This document shows, in pieces, positions 52,738 through 60,679 of a stretch of DNA of 64,000 nucleotides (the stretch's first letter is position 1; every line of letters begins with the position of its first letter). A program made the position numbers and the translations under genes. Below the pieces are notes generated by a model. It saw only the letters and a list, made by a program, of their open reading frames with translations. It searched no databases and was not told the origin of the DNA. Source of the stretch: Thalassobius sp965218685 (GTDB taxonomy: Bacteria; Pseudomonadota; Alphaproteobacteria; Rhodobacterales; Rhodobacteraceae); NCBI RefSeq assembly GCF_965218685.1, contig NZ_OZ244657.1, positions 2,852,001 through 2,916,000 of the forward strand, read 5' to 3'.

Positions 52738-52764
52738 TCCCCGCCCAGCGCGATGACTCCAAGG

Positions 52765-52793
52765 CCGCCCCGATTTGGGGCGGTTTTTCTTTT
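52765..52793 (+). terminator. Rho-independent terminator after acoR
   Basis: CCGCCCC (52765-52771), loop GATTT, GGGGCGG (52777-52783), then TTTTTCTTTT. It ends 23 bases before the sigma-54 promoter of the ABC operon and insulates it. Confidence 0.92.
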
Positions 52794-52815
52794 GTATTCA
52801 GCCTTCTGATCCACA

Positions 52816-52831
52816 TGGCACGGTCGTTGCT
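52816..52831 (+). promoter_or_regulatory. Sigma-54 (-24/-12) promoter of the ABC-transporter operon
   Basis: TGGCACGGTCGTTGCT has GG at 52817-52818 and GC at 52829-52830, 10 bases apart. It differs from the acoX promoter by one base in the shared 16-base core, and a GATCC lies at the same upstream distance (52808). Transcription should begin near 52842, about 32 bases before the binding-protein gene. Confidence 0.92.
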
Positions 52832-52873
52832 TATTCCAAGCGGGCACCAAAACTGCCCACATGGGAGGAAAAT

Positions 52874-54499
52874 ATGACCAAGACCAACCTGGGCCAAAGC
52901 CCAACGCGACGCGAGTTTCTGAAATCCACCACCGCAGCGGCGGCTGCAACCGGCTTGGGAGGGCTGGGATCATTCATCGCCGCACCGGCCTTTGCCAACG
53001 CATATGCGGCCGGGATGACCGGCGGGCCGACCGGCTTCGACGGGGCCGAACGTTTCCAGTACAACAACACCATGTCCGAAGGCCGCGCCATTGAAGGCAT
53101 CAAGGCGCTTCAGGCAGCGGGCAAGGCGCCCAAGAAAATCTCGATGCTGCTGACGGACGGCGCCATCGGCCAGATCACCAAACCCTTCCCCGAAGGCGCG
53201 CCCTCGGCCAAAGAGGTTTGGGAACGTGAAACCGGGATCGAAATCGACATCATTGGCGCCCCCGCCGAGGACATCTTTAAGAAGGTGATGCAGGACGTCA
53301 CCACCGGTGACGGCTCGTTCGATATCTATACCGGCCCGTGGAATTCCACCGGCGATCTGGTGTCGTCGGGCGGCGCGGCCAATTGCTCGGATTTCGTGGC
53401 CAAGTACCAGCCCGACTGGGGTGATCCCGAACGCGGCACCCCCACCCCCGAGATGGAAAAGCTGCTGTATACCTATGCAGACGATTACTATTCCTTCTCG
53501 CTGGATGGCGATTTCCAGACCTGGTTCTACCTGAAAGGCATCTACGAGCGTGAAGACGTTCAAGAAGCCTTCATGAAGGAAACCGGCCACGCGCTGACTG
53601 TCCCGGACACCTGGGACGAGGTTGACCGGATCTCGAAGTTCTTCACCGGCAAGGATTTCGGCAATGGCACCATGTATGGCAACGGCAACCTGATGAGCCC
53701 GTTCTGGGGTCTGGCCACGTTCTATGCGCGCTTTGCCTCGATGGATTTCCCGAACTACCACTTCTTTGACGAAGACGGGAACCCGAACCTGAACAGCGAT
53801 CTGGGTATTCAATGCGCCGAAGAGCACGTACGCTCGTTCGAATGGTGCCCGCCGGATGCGCTGACCTTCACCTGGGCCGAGGCCTATGCCAGCATGTGGA
53901 ACCTGCAGATCCCGCACACCGCGATCTATACCAACCTGGTGAAATTCGGGGATGGCTATAATGCCGATGGCACCGCCAAATCCAAGGCCACGGGCATGAT
54001 CGACAGCCACCTGCCGGTGGGCCGCCGCTATGGCGACAAGATCAACCGCCGCTCGGTGCTGTACTATCACATCACGGCTTGGATCTCGTCCAAGTCCGAA
54101 CACCCCGAGGCCGTGTACCTGTTCCTGCAATGGCTCAGCTCGACCCGGACCTATACCTGGATGGCCGGCAACCCCGGCGGGTACTTCGATCCGATGCAGC
54201 AGGCCAACTTCAAGGAACCGCTGGTCGCCTCGACCTACCACCCCTATGCGATGGAGACCATTCCCGCGACCATCGCCCGCTCGGTCCCGTCGATCAACTT
54301 CGCCGGCCAAACCGCGCTGGACAATGCACTGGACGAAGAAATCCAGGCCGCAATCACCGGGCAGAAGACCGCCCGCGAGGCCATGGACGGCGCCCAGCGC
54401 AAATGGGAGCGGATCATCAAACGGCAAAAGCGCAATGGCATCATCGACGCCATCAAAGCAAGCCGTACGACCTGGCCCACCATCGTCGATCCGGCCTGA
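52874..54499 (+). CDS. ABC transporter substrate-binding protein, Tat-exported
   Basis: 541 residues from the ATG at 52874 (GGGAGGAAAAT upstream). The N-terminus has a twin-arginine signal, PTRREFLKSTTAAAAATGLG, cleaved after APAFA. The mature protein has the two-lobed fold of carbohydrate-type (family 1) binding proteins: VWERETGIEIDIIGAPAEDIFKKV and the later DTWDEVDRISKFFTG are typical of such proteins. It is longer than most sugar-binding proteins. The ligand is unknown; operon context with acoXABC suggests a polyol, diol or related compound. Tat export implies folding before export. Confidence 0.9.
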   Translation: MTKTNLGQSPTRREFLKSTTAAAAATGLGGLGSFIAAPAFANAYAAGMTGGPTGFDGAERFQYNNTMSEGRAIEGIKALQAAGKAPKKISMLLTDGAIGQITKPFPEGAPSAKEVWERETGIEIDIIGAPAEDIFKKVMQDVTTGDGSFDIYTGPWNSTGDLVSSGGAANCSDFVAKYQPDWGDPERGTPTPEMEKLLYTYADDYYSFSLDGDFQTWFYLKGIYEREDVQEAFMKETGHALTVPDTWDEVDRISKFFTGKDFGNGTMYGNGNLMSPFWGLATFYARFASMDFPNYHFFDEDGNPNLNSDLGIQCAEEHVRSFEWCPPDALTFTWAEAYASMWNLQIPHTAIYTNLVKFGDGYNADGTAKSKATGMIDSHLPVGRRYGDKINRRSVLYYHITAWISSKSEHPEAVYLFLQWLSSTRTYTWMAGNPGGYFDPMQQANFKEPLVASTYHPYAMETIPATIARSVPSINFAGQTALDNALDEEIQAAITGQKTAREAMDGAQRKWERIIKRQKRNGIIDAIKASRTTWPTIVDPA

Positions 54500-54576
54500 T
54501 CCAAACCCAAACCCCGCCGGACCAGCGCCTCCTCGCTGGTCCGGCCCCCTGAACATTCAACATGGGAGGGAGTCCG

Positions 54577-55434
54577 GTGAAGACGTCCCCAAGCGCCCTG
54601 GCGCTGAAATATTTCTTTGTCCTTCTGGCCAGTGCGGTCGTACTGTATCCGCTGCTGTGGATGGTCACGATGGCCTTCAAGCCATACCCGGAATGGACAA
54701 CGGTATCGGGGCTGACCTGGTTCCCGAAGAATCCCACGCTGCAAAACTTTGAGTTCATATTCTTCGGCCAGGCCGAAGGATTGGTTGTCAGCCTGGACCG
54801 CACCATCGTAAGCCCGTTGATCGCAAGCCTTGTCACCAGCATTTGTGGCACGCTGCTTGCCGTGGTCACCGGCACCCTGTCATCCTACGCGGTGGTGCGG
54901 TTCGGGTTGGCGCAATCGCTGCCCCTGTCGGTTTTGCAATTGCGCCTGTTCCCGCCTCTGGCGGTGATGATCCCCGTCATGGTGATGTGGGCCTTTATTG
55001 GCGCCGTTGACACCTGGTGGGGGCTGTCGCTGATCTATGGGATCGTGACGCTGCCCTTTGCCTTCTGGCTGATGAAAACCTTCTTCGAGGAGGTCCCGGT
55101 TGAGATCGAGGATGCCGCCCGCGTGTCCGGCTGTTCCTACTGGCGCGTGTTCTATCGCATCACCCTGCCGATCGTGAAACCCGGCCTTGCGACCTGCGCG
55201 CTGTTCGTCTTCATCCTGAACTGGTCGGACTACCTTCTGGCCCTGCTGTTGACGCAGAAGGAATGGGTCACCCTGCCCGTCTATATGGCGACGCTGACCT
55301 CGGCCATGGGAGGCCAGATGTACGGGATGAAAGCCGCCCTGGGCGTCATTGCCGCCATCCCCCCCGTCGTCTTTGGCCTGATGATCCAGAAACACCTTGT
55401 CCGCGGCCTGACCTTCGGAGCACTGAAACAATGA
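54577..55434 (+). CDS. ABC permease, MalG type
   Basis: 285 residues from a GTG at 54577 with GGGAGGGAG upstream; an ATG at 54562 is part of that ribosome site. Six membrane helices. The EAA loop is FEEVPVEIEDAARVSGCSYWRVFYRITLPIVKPG, the coupling-helix motif for the ATPase. The N-terminal LYPLLWMVTMAFKP is usual for MalG/UgpE-like proteins. It partners the next permease gene, sharing ATGA. Confidence 0.92.
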   Translation: MKTSPSALALKYFFVLLASAVVLYPLLWMVTMAFKPYPEWTTVSGLTWFPKNPTLQNFEFIFFGQAEGLVVSLDRTIVSPLIASLVTSICGTLLAVVTGTLSSYAVVRFGLAQSLPLSVLQLRLFPPLAVMIPVMVMWAFIGAVDTWWGLSLIYGIVTLPFAFWLMKTFFEEVPVEIEDAARVSGCSYWRVFYRITLPIVKPGLATCALFVFILNWSDYLLALLLTQKEWVTLPVYMATLTSAMGGQMYGMKAALGVIAAIPPVVFGLMIQKHLVRGLTFGALKQ

Positions 55435-56372
55435 CCGATACCAAGCTTAACACCCCCGCTCCCTCCTCCAAGCGCCAAGGCTATTGGGCGCAGGTGGCCC
55501 GAGATGGCAACAAAATGGGCTTCTGGTTCGTTCTGCCCGCCTTGCTGCTGCTTCTGTTCATCGTGGTCTTTCCGCTGCTCATGCAGCTGTACCTGTCCAT
55601 CACCTGGTGGACCCCGCTGGAAGGGATCGCCTGGTACCGCGCCTGGGAGGTCTTTAACTGGGGCGAAAACTATTGGTTCCTGCTGACCGACAGCCGCCTG
55701 TGGGGTGCCCTGTGGCGCACCGTGGTGATCATGGGCATCGCCGTTCCGATCCAGTTCTTTCTGGGCATGGCGCTGGCCTATCTGTTCGTGGACAATTTCG
55801 CAGGGCGCAAGATCTTCTACTCGATCATGCTGACACCGATGATGGTGGTCCCCGCCGTGGTTGGCCTGATGTTTTTCCTGCTGTTCCAGGGCACCGGGCC
55901 GGTCAATGACCACCTTGGCCTGCCTACGGATTTCTCGTGGCTGACGGATGTGAACCGCGCGATGATCTCGGTCATCATTGCCGATATCTGGCAGTGGACG
56001 CCCCTTATGTTCCTGATCCTGTTGGCCGGGATGCTGGGGGTGCCGTCCGATCAGTTGCTGGCCGCGCGCCTTTTGGGCGGATCGAACTGGCAGAACTTTA
56101 TCAAGATCGTTCTGCCGCGCATGAAAACCGTGATCATCATCGCCCTGGTGCTGCGCGCTGTTGAATGCTTCAAGATCTTCGACCTGATCTTCATCATGAC
56201 CAAGGGCGGACCCGGTGTTCAAACCGAAACCATCTCGCTCTTCCTCTACAAGCAAACCTTTGGCGAGCTGGAATGGGCCTATGTGGCCGCGATCGGCCTG
56301 ACCATCCTGTTTGTCCTGAGCGTCATCGCAGCAAAAGGCCTGTCCTACATGGCCAAGAAGAACGGAGGCTAA
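55431..56372 (+). CDS. ABC permease, MalF type
   Basis: 313 residues from the ATG at 55431. Six membrane helices. The first periplasmic loop is long (ITWWTPLEGIAWYRAWEVFNWGENYW). The EAA loop is LGVPSDQLLAARLLGGSNWQNFIKIVLPRMK, and the MTKGGPGVQTETISLFLYKQTF stretch is the near-universal MalF C-terminal signature. It forms the translocation pore with the MalG-type partner. The following ATPase gene begins 1 base after its stop. Confidence 0.92.
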   Translation: MTDTKLNTPAPSSKRQGYWAQVARDGNKMGFWFVLPALLLLLFIVVFPLLMQLYLSITWWTPLEGIAWYRAWEVFNWGENYWFLLTDSRLWGALWRTVVIMGIAVPIQFFLGMALAYLFVDNFAGRKIFYSIMLTPMMVVPAVVGLMFFLLFQGTGPVNDHLGLPTDFSWLTDVNRAMISVIIADIWQWTPLMFLILLAGMLGVPSDQLLAARLLGGSNWQNFIKIVLPRMKTVIIIALVLRAVECFKIFDLIFIMTKGGPGVQTETISLFLYKQTFGELEWAYVAAIGLTILFVLSVIAAKGLSYMAKKNGG

Positions 56373-56373
56373 C

Positions 56374-57492
56374 ATGTCATCCATCCAAATCAACAACGTC
56401 ACCAAGCGCTTTGGCGACTTCACCGCCGTCGACAACATCAGCCTGGATATCCAGGAAGGCGAGTTCGTCGCGCTGCTTGGCCCCTCGGGCTGCGGCAAGA
56501 CCACTACGATGAACATGATCGCCGGACTAGAGGACGTGACCGAAGGGTCGATCCTGTTCGACGGACAGGACCTGTCCGGCACCAAGATCCAGGACCGCAA
56601 CATCGGCTTCGTGTTCCAGAACTATGCGATCTTCACGCATCTGACGGTCTACAAGAACCTGTCCTATGGGCTGGAGGTCAAGAAGGTCCCCAAGCCCGAG
56701 ATCGACCGCCGTGTCCGCGCCATGGCCGACCGGATGAGCATCACGCATCGTCTGGATCAGCCCGCCTCCAGCCTGTCGGTCAACGAGATGCAGAAACTGG
56801 CGATCGGCCGCTCGGCCATCGTCGAGCCGCGGATTTTCCTGCTGGACGAGCCGCTGTCCAACCTCGACGCCGGGTTCCGCGCCTATATGCGGGCCGAGCT
56901 GAAAGTGCTGCAACACGAGTTCGGCCAGACGATGATCTATGTCACCCATGACCAGATCGAGGCCATGAGCCTGGCCGACAAGATCGCCATCATCGATCAG
57001 GGCAAGCTGATGCAATACGGCACCCCGCTGGAGATTTACAACAACCCGGCGAACCGCTTTGTGGCCAATTTCGTCGGCAGCCCGCGCATGAACCTGATCG
57101 ACGGGGAATTGCGCGACGAGGCCGGCAAGCTGAAACTGATGGTGCATGGAGGGGCAGAAATCCCTCTGACCGGGAAAATCCGTCAGGACTTTACCGGTGA
57201 TGCCAAAGTGCACAGCGGCTCGTTCGGTATTCGCCCGCAGGATATCTACTTTGGGCAGCGCCGCTCGTCCGAGGACATCGAGCTGCACGGCGTCGTCGAG
57301 GTTCTGGAACGCGTCGGTCCCAAGCGTCTGGCCTATCTGCAAGTGCTGGAAACCATGTTCCTGGCCTTTGACGATCAGGATCAGCTGCAACTGGGGGCCG
57401 AGGTTCCGTTCTTCCTGCCGCCGCAGAAAAGCATGGCCTTCGACCTGCAATCGGGCCGCCGTCTGGGCGACCAATTCCAAGGAGTGAACTGA
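56374..57492 (+). CDS. ABC importer ATPase with degenerate signature motif
   Basis: 372 residues. Walker A is GPSGCGKTTTMNMIAGL, the Q-loop is FVFQNYAIFTHL, Walker B is FLLDEPLSNLDAG and the H-loop is THDQIE. All are intact, but the ABC signature reads LSVNEMQKLAIGRS instead of LSGGQQQRVAIARA. A TOBE-like C-terminal domain (FGIRPQDIYF and similar strands) is present. It overlaps the second ATPase gene by one base. Its altered signature means that one of the two ATP sites in a heterodimer with the next protein would be degenerate. Confidence 0.92.
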   Translation: MSSIQINNVTKRFGDFTAVDNISLDIQEGEFVALLGPSGCGKTTTMNMIAGLEDVTEGSILFDGQDLSGTKIQDRNIGFVFQNYAIFTHLTVYKNLSYGLEVKKVPKPEIDRRVRAMADRMSITHRLDQPASSLSVNEMQKLAIGRSAIVEPRIFLLDEPLSNLDAGFRAYMRAELKVLQHEFGQTMIYVTHDQIEAMSLADKIAIIDQGKLMQYGTPLEIYNNPANRFVANFVGSPRMNLIDGELRDEAGKLKLMVHGGAEIPLTGKIRQDFTGDAKVHSGSFGIRPQDIYFGQRRSSEDIELHGVVEVLERVGPKRLAYLQVLETMFLAFDDQDQLQLGAEVPFFLPPQKSMAFDLQSGRRLGDQFQGVN

Positions 57493-58553
57493 TGAACGCC
57501 ATCGAGATCAAGAACGCCACCAAGTCCTATCCGGGCTTTGATCTGGGCCCGATCAACATGACCATACGTCAAGGGGAATTTTTCGGGATTTTTGGCCCTC
57601 CGTCCACGGGCAAGACCTCGATCCTGAAATTGATCCTTGGATTGCTGGATCCCGATGACGGCCAGGTGGTCCTGTCGGGCCGCGACGGGGCCGATCTGGA
57701 CGTGGCTGAACGCGACATTTCCATGGTGTTCCAGAACCTTGCGCTGTTTCCCCACATGACAGGGCGCGAGAACATTATCTTTCCGCTGACCGAACGCGGT
57801 GCGCCCGAGGCCGAGATTGCCGAACGTCTGGATTTCGTGTCCGAGGTGCTGCATGTCAGCCATATCCTGCACAAAAACCCCTCGCAGATGTCGGGCGGGG
57901 AACGTCAGCGGATCGCGCTTGGCCGCGCTTTTGCCGCCGACAGCCGCGCCATGCTGCTTGACGAACCCATTGCGGCACTGGACGCCCGTCTGCGCGAGGA
58001 AATGCGAGTCGAGCTGAAGCGCCTGCAACGCGAGAACAACCAGACCTTCGTCTATGTCAGCCACGACGAAGAAGAGGTCATGGCGATCTCGGACCGGGTG
58101 GCGGTTGTGATTGACGGACAGATCGCCCAGATCGGCACGCCGGATGACGTGTACAGCCGCCCCAACGCGCTGGCCGTAGCGCAGGTGATCGGCTCGCCGC
58201 CGATGAACCTGTTTCATGGCCGTTTCTCGGCGGATGGATCACGGTTCGAAAGCACTTCGCCCCAGCTTAGCTGCCCCCTGGACCAAGCGGTGCAACAGGG
58301 CGGCGAAGGCACCCTGGGCATCCGCCCCGAGGATATCTGGCTGAATGCTGACGCTCAGGATTTCAGTGTCGCCGTCACCGTCAGCTCGATCGAGCCGTTG
58401 GGCGGTTACACCATCGTCAACGTGATGCTGGGCAACCAGATCCTCAAGGTCCGTGCCCCCGGTCAGACCGACCTGGCACCGGGCGACACGGTGCAGGCTT
58501 CGTTCGATCAACGGCGCTTGCATCTGTTTGACGCCGACGGTCAGCGCCTGTAG
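57492..58553 (+). CDS. ABC importer ATPase with canonical signature
   Basis: 353 residues. Walker A is FGPPSTGKTSILKLILGLL, a slightly unusual glycine pattern. The Q-loop is MVFQNLALFPHM, the signature MSGGERQRIALGRAF is intact, Walker B is MLLDEPIAALDAR, and the H-loop is SHDEEEV. The C-terminal TOBE segment is LGIRPEDIWLN. Two different ATPases in one sugar-type ABC operon imply a heterodimer, in contrast to the usual MalK homodimer. Confidence 0.92.
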   Translation: MNAIEIKNATKSYPGFDLGPINMTIRQGEFFGIFGPPSTGKTSILKLILGLLDPDDGQVVLSGRDGADLDVAERDISMVFQNLALFPHMTGRENIIFPLTERGAPEAEIAERLDFVSEVLHVSHILHKNPSQMSGGERQRIALGRAFAADSRAMLLDEPIAALDARLREEMRVELKRLQRENNQTFVYVSHDEEEVMAISDRVAVVIDGQIAQIGTPDDVYSRPNALAVAQVIGSPPMNLFHGRFSADGSRFESTSPQLSCPLDQAVQQGGEGTLGIRPEDIWLNADAQDFSVAVTVSSIEPLGGYTIVNVMLGNQILKVRAPGQTDLAPGDTVQASFDQRRLHLFDADGQRL

Positions 58554-58567
58554 GCTGACCGCATTCT

Positions 58568-58648
58568 GTTGGGGTGCCCTTTGCGGGGCTGAGATGCGCA
58601 AGCGAACCCATTGAACCTGAACCGGTTAGGACCGGCGGAGGGAACAGT
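58568..58648 (+). promoter_or_regulatory. TPP riboswitch (THI element)
   Basis: The conserved pieces occur in order: GGGGTGCCC near 58571, CTGAGA at 58589-58594, then ACCCATTGAACCTGA at 58606-58620, GGTTAGGACCGGCG from 58624, and GAGGGAA. This is the thiamine-pyrophosphate aptamer, upstream of thiD. Downstream, CCTCGGAT/ATCCGGGG (58650-58657 with 58667-58674) forms a hairpin followed by a pyrimidine run. TCTTCCTT (58682-58689) can pair with the thiD Shine-Dalgarno AAGGAAGA (58711-58718), so translational control is possible. Confidence 0.93.
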
Positions 58649-58722
58649 ACCTCGGATCCATCTGACATCCGGGGACCATTCTCTTCCTTTTCGGTCCTGA
58701 CCACGCACCTAAGGAAGATACA

Positions 58723-59520
58723 GTGGCCCCAATTGCCCTGACCATAGCCGGATCGGATAGCGGCGGCGGCGCCGGTATCCAGGCAGATCTGAAGACATTC
58801 TCGGCGCTTGGCGTTTATGGCGCCAGCGTCATCACCGCCATCACCGCGCAGAACACCCGCGATGTCACCGCCGTGCATCCCGTGCCGATTGACGTGGTCG
58901 AGGCGCAGATCGATGCGGTGCTGGGCGATCTGGACGTCAAGGCGATCAAGATCGGGATGCTGGGCACGCCTGACCTGATCCGGGCCGTGGCCGCACGATT
59001 GCATGGCTTTGACGGCCCCATCGTGCTGGACCCGGTGATGGTCGCCAAATCCGGCGCCACTCTGCTGGCGGACGAGGCGCTCGAGGCCCTGCGCACCCAT
59101 CTTTTGCCGCTGGCCACAGTGCTGACCCCCAACATCCCCGAGGCTGCCAAACTGTTGGACCAGCCCGAGGAACTGACGGCCTGCGGGCTGCAACGTCAGG
59201 GCCAGGCGCTGTTCGACATGGGTCCCGGCGCGGTGCTGATGAAGGGCGGGCACGGGCTGGGCGCTGTATGTACCGATTGGCTGATCTCTGCTGCAGGTGC
59301 ACAGGCACTGAAGGCGGACCGGATCACCACCAAGAACACCCACGGCACCGGCTGCACCCTGTCCTCGGCCATTGCGGCAGGGCTGGCGCGGGGCAAATCG
59401 CTGGAAACCGCCGTGCATGCCGCCCATGGCTGGCTGCATCAGGCGATTTTGCACGCGGATGATCTGAGCGTGGGGCATGGTCACGGCCCGGTGCATCACT
59501 TTCACGGGGTCTGGGCATGA
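58723..59520 (+). CDS. thiD: Hydroxymethylpyrimidine/phosphomethylpyrimidine kinase
   Basis: 265 residues from a GTG at 58723, with AAGGAAG 7 bases upstream. SDSGGGAGIQADLKTFSALGVYG is the ThiD substrate-binding opening, and DPVMVAKSGATLL, LTPNIPEAAKLL and THGTGCTLSSAIAAGLARG are the ribokinase-like motifs with the catalytic Cys/GTGC loop. It phosphorylates HMP and HMP-P for thiamine phosphate synthesis. It is the first gene of the thi operon and overlaps thiO by ATGA. Confidence 0.96.
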   Translation: MAPIALTIAGSDSGGGAGIQADLKTFSALGVYGASVITAITAQNTRDVTAVHPVPIDVVEAQIDAVLGDLDVKAIKIGMLGTPDLIRAVAARLHGFDGPIVLDPVMVAKSGATLLADEALEALRTHLLPLATVLTPNIPEAAKLLDQPEELTACGLQRQGQALFDMGPGAVLMKGGHGLGAVCTDWLISAAGAQALKADRITTKNTHGTGCTLSSAIAAGLARGKSLETAVHAAHGWLHQAILHADDLSVGHGHGPVHHFHGVWA

Positions 59521-60497
59521 GCACCGAATTCACCATTCTGGGCGCAGGCGTCGCCGGCCTGTGCGTCGCATCCGAGCTCAGCAAACGCGGCGCCTCGGTC
59601 ACCATGATCGACCCCTATGGCGGCCCCGGCCCGCATGGCTGTTCATGGTGGGCGGGCGGCATGCTGGCCCCCGATTGCGAGGGCGAGACTGCCGAACCTG
59701 CTGTCGTCGCCCATGGCCGCAACGCCGCCGCGTGGTGGCAGGATCAGGGGGTTCAGGTCACCTATAACGGCTCGGTCGTGGTGGCCCTGTCGCGCGACAC
59801 GGCTGAGTTGCAACGCTTTCAACGCCGCACGGAAAATCACGTCACGCTGGATCGCGCCGGTCTGACCGAACTGGAACCTCAGCTGGCTGAACGGTTTGGC
59901 ACCGCCCTGCACATGACGGCCGAGGGCCACGTGACCCCGCGCCTTGCCCTGACCCACCTGCGCGATCAGCTTGAGGCGCGCGGCGTCCATGTCCAATCGC
60001 AAGGCACACCCAGCGGTCAGGTGATCGACTGCCGCGGTCTGGCCGCCAAGGACGCCCTGCCCGATTTGCGCGGAGTAAAAGGCGAGATGGTGATCCTGCA
60101 CGCCCCCGACGTGTCGCTGGACCGGCCCGTGCGTCTGCTGCATCCGCGCTTTCCGCTGTATATCGTGCCGCGCGGTGACGGTGTGTTCATGCTGGGCGCG
60201 ACCCAGATCGAAAGCGGTGAACGCTCTCGTGCCACGGTGCGCTCGGTAATGGAGCTGCTATCCGCGGCCTATGCCCTGACCCCCGCCTTTGGCGAGGCCG
60301 AGATCCTGGAAACAGGCGTTGATGCGCGCCCCGCCTTTCCTGACAACATGCCCCGTATCCGCAAGAAAAACGGGGTGGTTTACGTGAACGGCCTGTTCCG
60401 CCACGGCTATCTTCTGGCGCCCGCGCTCGCGGTGATGCTGGCCGATTGGCAGCTGGACGGCAAACTTCCGGAGATTTGGCATGAAGATCACGATTAA
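59517..60497 (+). CDS. thiO: Glycine oxidase ThiO
   Basis: 326 residues. The N-terminal dinucleotide fold FTILGAGVAGLCVASELSKRG and CSWWAGGMLAP are typical of ThiO-type FAD oxidases, with a C-terminal VYVNGLFRHGYLLAPALA. It oxidises glycine to the iminoacetate used for the thiazole ring. It is slightly shorter than many homologues. The last 17 bases overlap thiS. Confidence 0.93.
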   Translation: MSTEFTILGAGVAGLCVASELSKRGASVTMIDPYGGPGPHGCSWWAGGMLAPDCEGETAEPAVVAHGRNAAAWWQDQGVQVTYNGSVVVALSRDTAELQRFQRRTENHVTLDRAGLTELEPQLAERFGTALHMTAEGHVTPRLALTHLRDQLEARGVHVQSQGTPSGQVIDCRGLAAKDALPDLRGVKGEMVILHAPDVSLDRPVRLLHPRFPLYIVPRGDGVFMLGATQIESGERSRATVRSVMELLSAAYALTPAFGEAEILETGVDARPAFPDNMPRIRKKNGVVYVNGLFRHGYLLAPALAVMLADWQLDGKLPEIWHEDHD

Positions 60498-60678
60498 CGG
60501 CGAAAAAACCGAAGTTGCGGCCACGAATATGGCCGATCTGCTGGTCGAACTGGGCCATGCAGGCGCCAAGCTGGCCACCGCCCTGAACGAGGATTTCGTC
60601 CCCACCACCGCCCGCGCCGACACCCCGCTGGAAGCCGGGGATCGCGTGGAAATCGTCGCCCCGCGACAAGGAGGATAA
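60481..60678 (+). CDS. thiS: Sulfur carrier protein ThiS
   Basis: 65 residues, ubiquitin-like fold, ending in RQGG, the Gly-Gly tail that becomes a thiocarboxylate. The start overlaps the thiO end by 17 bases. It delivers sulfur to ThiG for the thiazole ring after activation by ThiF. Confidence 0.95.
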   Translation: MKITINGEKTEVAATNMADLLVELGHAGAKLATALNEDFVPTTARADTPLEAGDRVEIVAPRQGG

Positions 60679-60679
60679 C

